A DNA stretch of 10,789 nt from Cudoniella acicularis (lineage: Eukaryota > Ascomycota > Leotiomycetes > Helotiales > Helotiaceae): assembly GCA_013054445.1 (NCBI GenBank), contig JAAMPI010001754.1:1-10789 (forward strand), given 5' to 3'. This document shows, piece by piece, positions 8,601-10,789 of the stretch. The translations under genes and the position numbers were made by a program. The notes beneath the pieces were generated by a model, which searched no databases, was not told where the DNA came from, and saw only the letters and a program-made list of their open reading frames with translations. How positions within the stretch are numbered: position 1 is the first letter of the stretch; each line of letters opens with the position of its first letter.

Positions 8601-8777
8601 AACCCATTGTTTTCTTCGATGAATATTTATTCTTTCATTCTTCCACTACCTCTAGCAGTCTTTCCCCCATCTTTGTCAAGAACTTCAGTGTTTCATTAAC
8701 ATCCGTGTCCTTTCAACAACTTCTCAACACCAAGAATTTCGCAATCTACAAATCAAACACATATTTCGACTGAAAAT
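8601..8777 (+). promoter_or_regulatory. Core promoter and leader of the reductase gene
   Basis: A TATA-like GAATATTTATT lies at 8621-8631, followed by a CT-rich stretch (about 8632-8680) and then CAAC- and A-rich sequence up to the ATG, the usual layout for a Pezizomycotina promoter and 5' UTR. The start context is AAATATGG, with A at -3 and G at +4. The start site itself cannot be placed exactly. Confidence 0.45.
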
Positions 8778-9974
8778 ATGGCCATCCCAAAGAGCAACAG
8801 CAAGACCGTCTTGGTCACTGGCATCAATGGATACATCGCGAGCGTGCTCACTGATTTGCTACTCTCGAAGGGATACACAGTCCGCGGCACCACCCGAAAA
8901 TCAGCAAGTGTCGAAGCACTCCTCAAAGGTCCATTCGCGCCATTCCAAGACCGGGTCAAGATCTATGAGGTACCAGATATGACTGTTAGCGGTGCATTTG
9001 ATGAAGCAGCGAAAGGTCAGTCCAACCTTTCCCCTTCATCGCCATATCACGTGCTAACAGCTTTTAGGAGTTGATGGGATCTTCCACACAGCATCGCCAA
9101 TCAATTTTTCTCTTACAAGATATGAGGACTTTGTCGATGTCGCAGTGGCTGGGAATGAAACTCTGCTCGCCTCCGCGCTGAAGTCCGGCCCACAATTGAA
9201 GGCAGTCGTTGTGACATCCTCCGTTATCGCCGTGATAGATCCCAAAGAAGACCCAGAATACACCTACACCGAGAAAGATTTTGCTTCTGTAGCTCTAGCA
9301 AAGGCTCAAAAGGATAAGGAAGCCGGTTTATCAACTCCTGGTGGACAACTGTACGCAGCAAGCAAGACTGCCGCCGACCGAACTATGTGGAAATTCAGAG
9401 AAACACACAAGGTAAGTCCCTTTCCACTCAAAACAATACAGCAGAGCTAACATTCGAAAAGCCATCATTCGCCATCTCAACCGTCAACCCATCCGTCGTC
9501 ATCGGCCCACCAGTCTCACTCGTCTCCAACCCCTCACACTTCAACGAGACTCTCCGCCCCATATGGGACATCTTCTCCGGCAGCACCAAAACAATCGGCC
9601 CCAACATCGGTTCCGGATCCTTCGTCGACGTCCGAGACGTAGCATACGAGCACCTCTGGGCTCTCGAGAATCCCTCCAAATCCGATGGAGAGCGATATAT
9701 TGCTTGCGAAGGATTCGGGCCTCTGCAAGCTGCTGCTGATATTCTGAGATATTCTTACAAGGGAACGCCAATCGCGGACAAGATCCCGGTTGGAAATCCT
9801 GGAGAGGGTTATGTGGGGTATAATAAGGAGACTGGAGAGGTTGAGGATGTGAAATATCCTACTGGAAAAGTGAGGGTTGATGGTTCTAAGGCCGAGAAGG
9901 CGATGGGGTTCAAGTATATTTCGTTTGTGCAGAGCGTCAAGGAGACGGCAAAGGCTATGGAGCCTCTTCTTTGA
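8778..9974 (+). CDS. NADPH-dependent ketoreductase/aldehyde reductase, extended SDR, Gre2/DFR-like
   Basis: Complete 364-residue protein in three exons: 8778-9015, 9068-9411, 9462-9974. Introns are 52 nt (GTCAGT...TTTTAG, branch CTAAC at 9054-9058) and 50 nt (GTAAGT...AAAAG, branch CTAAC at 9447-9451), and both joins restore the frame with conserved residues on each side. The Rossmann nucleotide-binding motif TGINGYIA is at residues 14-21, and Arg40-Lys41 at the end of the second strand favours NADPH. Other family marks are VPDMT, HTASP (86-90), TSS (129-131, catalytic Ser), YAASK (Tyr175 and Lys179), VNPSVVIGPP, FVDVRDVA..H and IPVGNPGEG. This pattern matches the dihydroflavonol-4-reductase-like group that includes yeast Gre2 (methylglyoxal/isovaleraldehyde reductase). 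It should reduce small aldehydes or ketones in the cytosol. The physiological substrate is not predictable, and secondary-metabolite ketoreductases share the same motifs. No signal peptide or membrane segment is seen, and the length is normal for the family. Confidence 0.93.
9016..9067 (+). other. Intron 1 of the reductase gene
   Basis: 52 nt, phase 1, splitting the Gly80 codon (G|GA). Donor GTCAGT, branch CTAAC nine bases before the acceptor TTTTAG. A CACGTG lies inside it and has no obvious meaning. Confidence 0.9.
9412..9461 (+). other. Intron 2 of the reductase gene
   Basis: 50 nt, phase 0, between Lys194 and Pro195. Donor GTAAGT, branch CTAAC, acceptor AAAAG. Splicing joins the helix after the YxxxK motif to PSFAISTVNPSVV, the expected next strand of the fold. 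Confidence 0.9.
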
Positions 9975-10365
9975 GTGGAAATGCATCATTGATGGGCTTG
10001 GGTTGCACATTAATATTGGGTGACTTAGGTTTAGAGCATAAGAAGGTTAAATAGACTGATCCTTTCTCTTAAACATTAGCATGCTTCCAAACCAAAAGAT
10101 AGATGGCATGATTTCGTAGCGAATTTCAGTTCAAAATTAATTCATATTGTGCTGTTGCTCACACCTACCCCTGAATTCTCGTCCATAACCCATCCAATTT
10201 AGCGACCCCAAGCGATACTTCGCAGCGGCACTTTTCACCACGTCGTCCATCTATACAGAGAATTAAAGAGTCCATGAAAATAACAAAATTTCAAAATAAA
10301 AGCTTGATCGTATATTTCTCCAAAACTTCAAGCCATTTAGTTAATAAATCGTGTAATTTTATCCC
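9975..10365. other. 3' flank of the reductase gene and upstream part of the AP-2 sigma promoter
   Basis: The first 100-150 bases should be the reductase 3' UTR. No canonical AATAAA is present, but A-rich TTAAATAG near 10048 could act as a polyadenylation element, as fungal signals are loose. The rest is AT-rich intergenic sequence. Candidate TATA-like blocks for the next gene are TCTATACA near 10249 and GTATATTT near 10309. Confidence 0.35.
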
Positions 10366-10529
10366 TCCCTTTCACCTCTACTCTTTTGTAAAACAGCACA
10401 CAGGCCCGATCTCGGTTCCCCTACAAGCTCACCAGACAATCCATCAACACCAACACCACCACCACTCTATTATCCCCTCCCCTCCCACTAACGCCGCGCA
10501 TCCACCCCAGCGCGTACAAACAGACAACC
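10366..10529 (+). promoter_or_regulatory. CT-rich core promoter and CA-rich leader of the AP-2 sigma gene
   Basis: A pyrimidine tract at about 10361-10388 is followed by a leader with repeated CAACAC/CACCAC triplets (about 10443-10467) and CCCTCCCC blocks, ending GACAACC before the ATG. Open sequence running from 10274 through the leader and intron is a read-through shadow, not a longer N-terminus. Confidence 0.5.
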
Positions 10530-10789
10530 ATGGTCCTCTCCTTCATCCTGATACAAAACCGGCAGTACGTCTTCCTTTCCCTCCCTTTCCTAGTAGCTCA
10601 TCAGTGCGTCGCAATTCTACGATCCGAAGAGTCCGCGATGCATGCAAGAGCTGGAAAGGAAATTGGCTGAAGAAATCGGGATGGGATAGAGAAACTAACG
10701 CGCAAACAGAGGTAAAACCCGCCTAGCAAAATGGTACGCCCCCTACAACGACGAAGAAAAAATAAAACTCAAAGGCGAGGTAATTCCCC
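10530..10789 (+). CDS. aps2: AP-2 adaptor complex sigma (small) subunit, 5' part, runs off the window
   Basis: The sigma chain of the AP-2 heterotetramer sits at the plasma membrane, where AP-2 recruits clathrin and cargo for endocytosis; sigma helps recognise acidic dileucine signals. Exon 1 is 10530-10564 (codons 1-11 plus two bases), the intron is 10565-10709 (145 nt, GTACGT...AAACAG, branch CTAAC at 10695-10699), and exon 2 starts at 10710. Splicing restores codon 12 as CAA and gives MVLSFILIQNRQ then GKTRLAKWYAPYNDEEKIK, the strongly conserved start of the family; AP-1 sigma differs clearly here. Codon 35 (GAG) is followed at 10780 by GTAATT. This could be the next donor, because reading on gives Val-Ile-Pro where the family normally has Val-His-Arg. 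About a quarter of the roughly 143-residue protein is present. Confidence 0.93.
10565..10709 (+). other. Intron 1 of the AP-2 sigma gene
   Basis: 145 nt, phase 2, nearly three times the length of the reductase introns. Donor GTACGT, branch CTAAC ten bases before the acceptor, acceptor ACAG. It is needed to join the two conserved blocks in frame. Confidence 0.92.

Noticed and set aside
9534..10010. 158-codon minus-strand frame across the reductase exon 3
   Set aside because: It is a shadow of the conserved plus-strand coding sequence.
10274..10726. 150-codon plus-strand frame before and through the AP-2 sigma start
   Set aside because: It reads the leader and intron 1 in a different frame from the conserved MVLSFIL start and has low-complexity His/Ser/Pro content.

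Overview
The window looks like nuclear DNA of a filamentous ascomycete (Pezizomycotina). It has short introns (50-67 nt) with GT...AG ends and CTAAC-type branch points, CT/CA-rich leaders before start codons, long gene-poor spacers, and protein families typical of these fungi. No bacterial operon structure, CRISPR array, rRNA or convincing tRNA was seen. The species cannot be fixed from the sequence alone.

Layout: (1) 1-886 is mostly non-coding, with one weak spliced ORF on the minus strand. (2) 887-1475 (minus) is a two-exon carboxymuconolactone decarboxylase/AhpD-like gene; its true C-terminus appears only after removing a 67-nt intron. (3) 1476-5640 is a gene-poor stretch with pyrimidine-rich, promoter-like and simple-repeat patches. 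(4) 5650-6030 holds four degenerate copies of a repeat of about 113 bp. (5) 6850-7660 contains what reads as a heat-shock promoter firing leftward: a perfect three-unit heat shock element (HSE), a second HSE array, a TATA box, a CA/CT-rich leader, an ATG and well-formed splice sites. The transcript behind it is unrecognised and may be a small spliced protein gene or a non-coding RNA. (6) 7660-8777 is intergenic and ends in the promoter of the next gene, with a 16-bp palindrome containing a CRE-like core. (7) 8778-9974 (plus) is a complete three-exon extended SDR ketoreductase of the Gre2/dihydroflavonol-reductase type. (8) 10530 to the window end (plus) is the start of the AP-2 adaptor sigma subunit gene, with a 12-codon first exon, a 145-nt intron and the first part of exon 2.

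The three confident genes have unrelated roles (small-molecule enzyme, NADPH-dependent carbonyl reductase, clathrin-mediated endocytosis), and nothing suggests a gene cluster. The item most worth follow-up is the heat-shock-type transcription unit at 6853-7660, possibly together with the tandem repeats downstream of it on the same strand.
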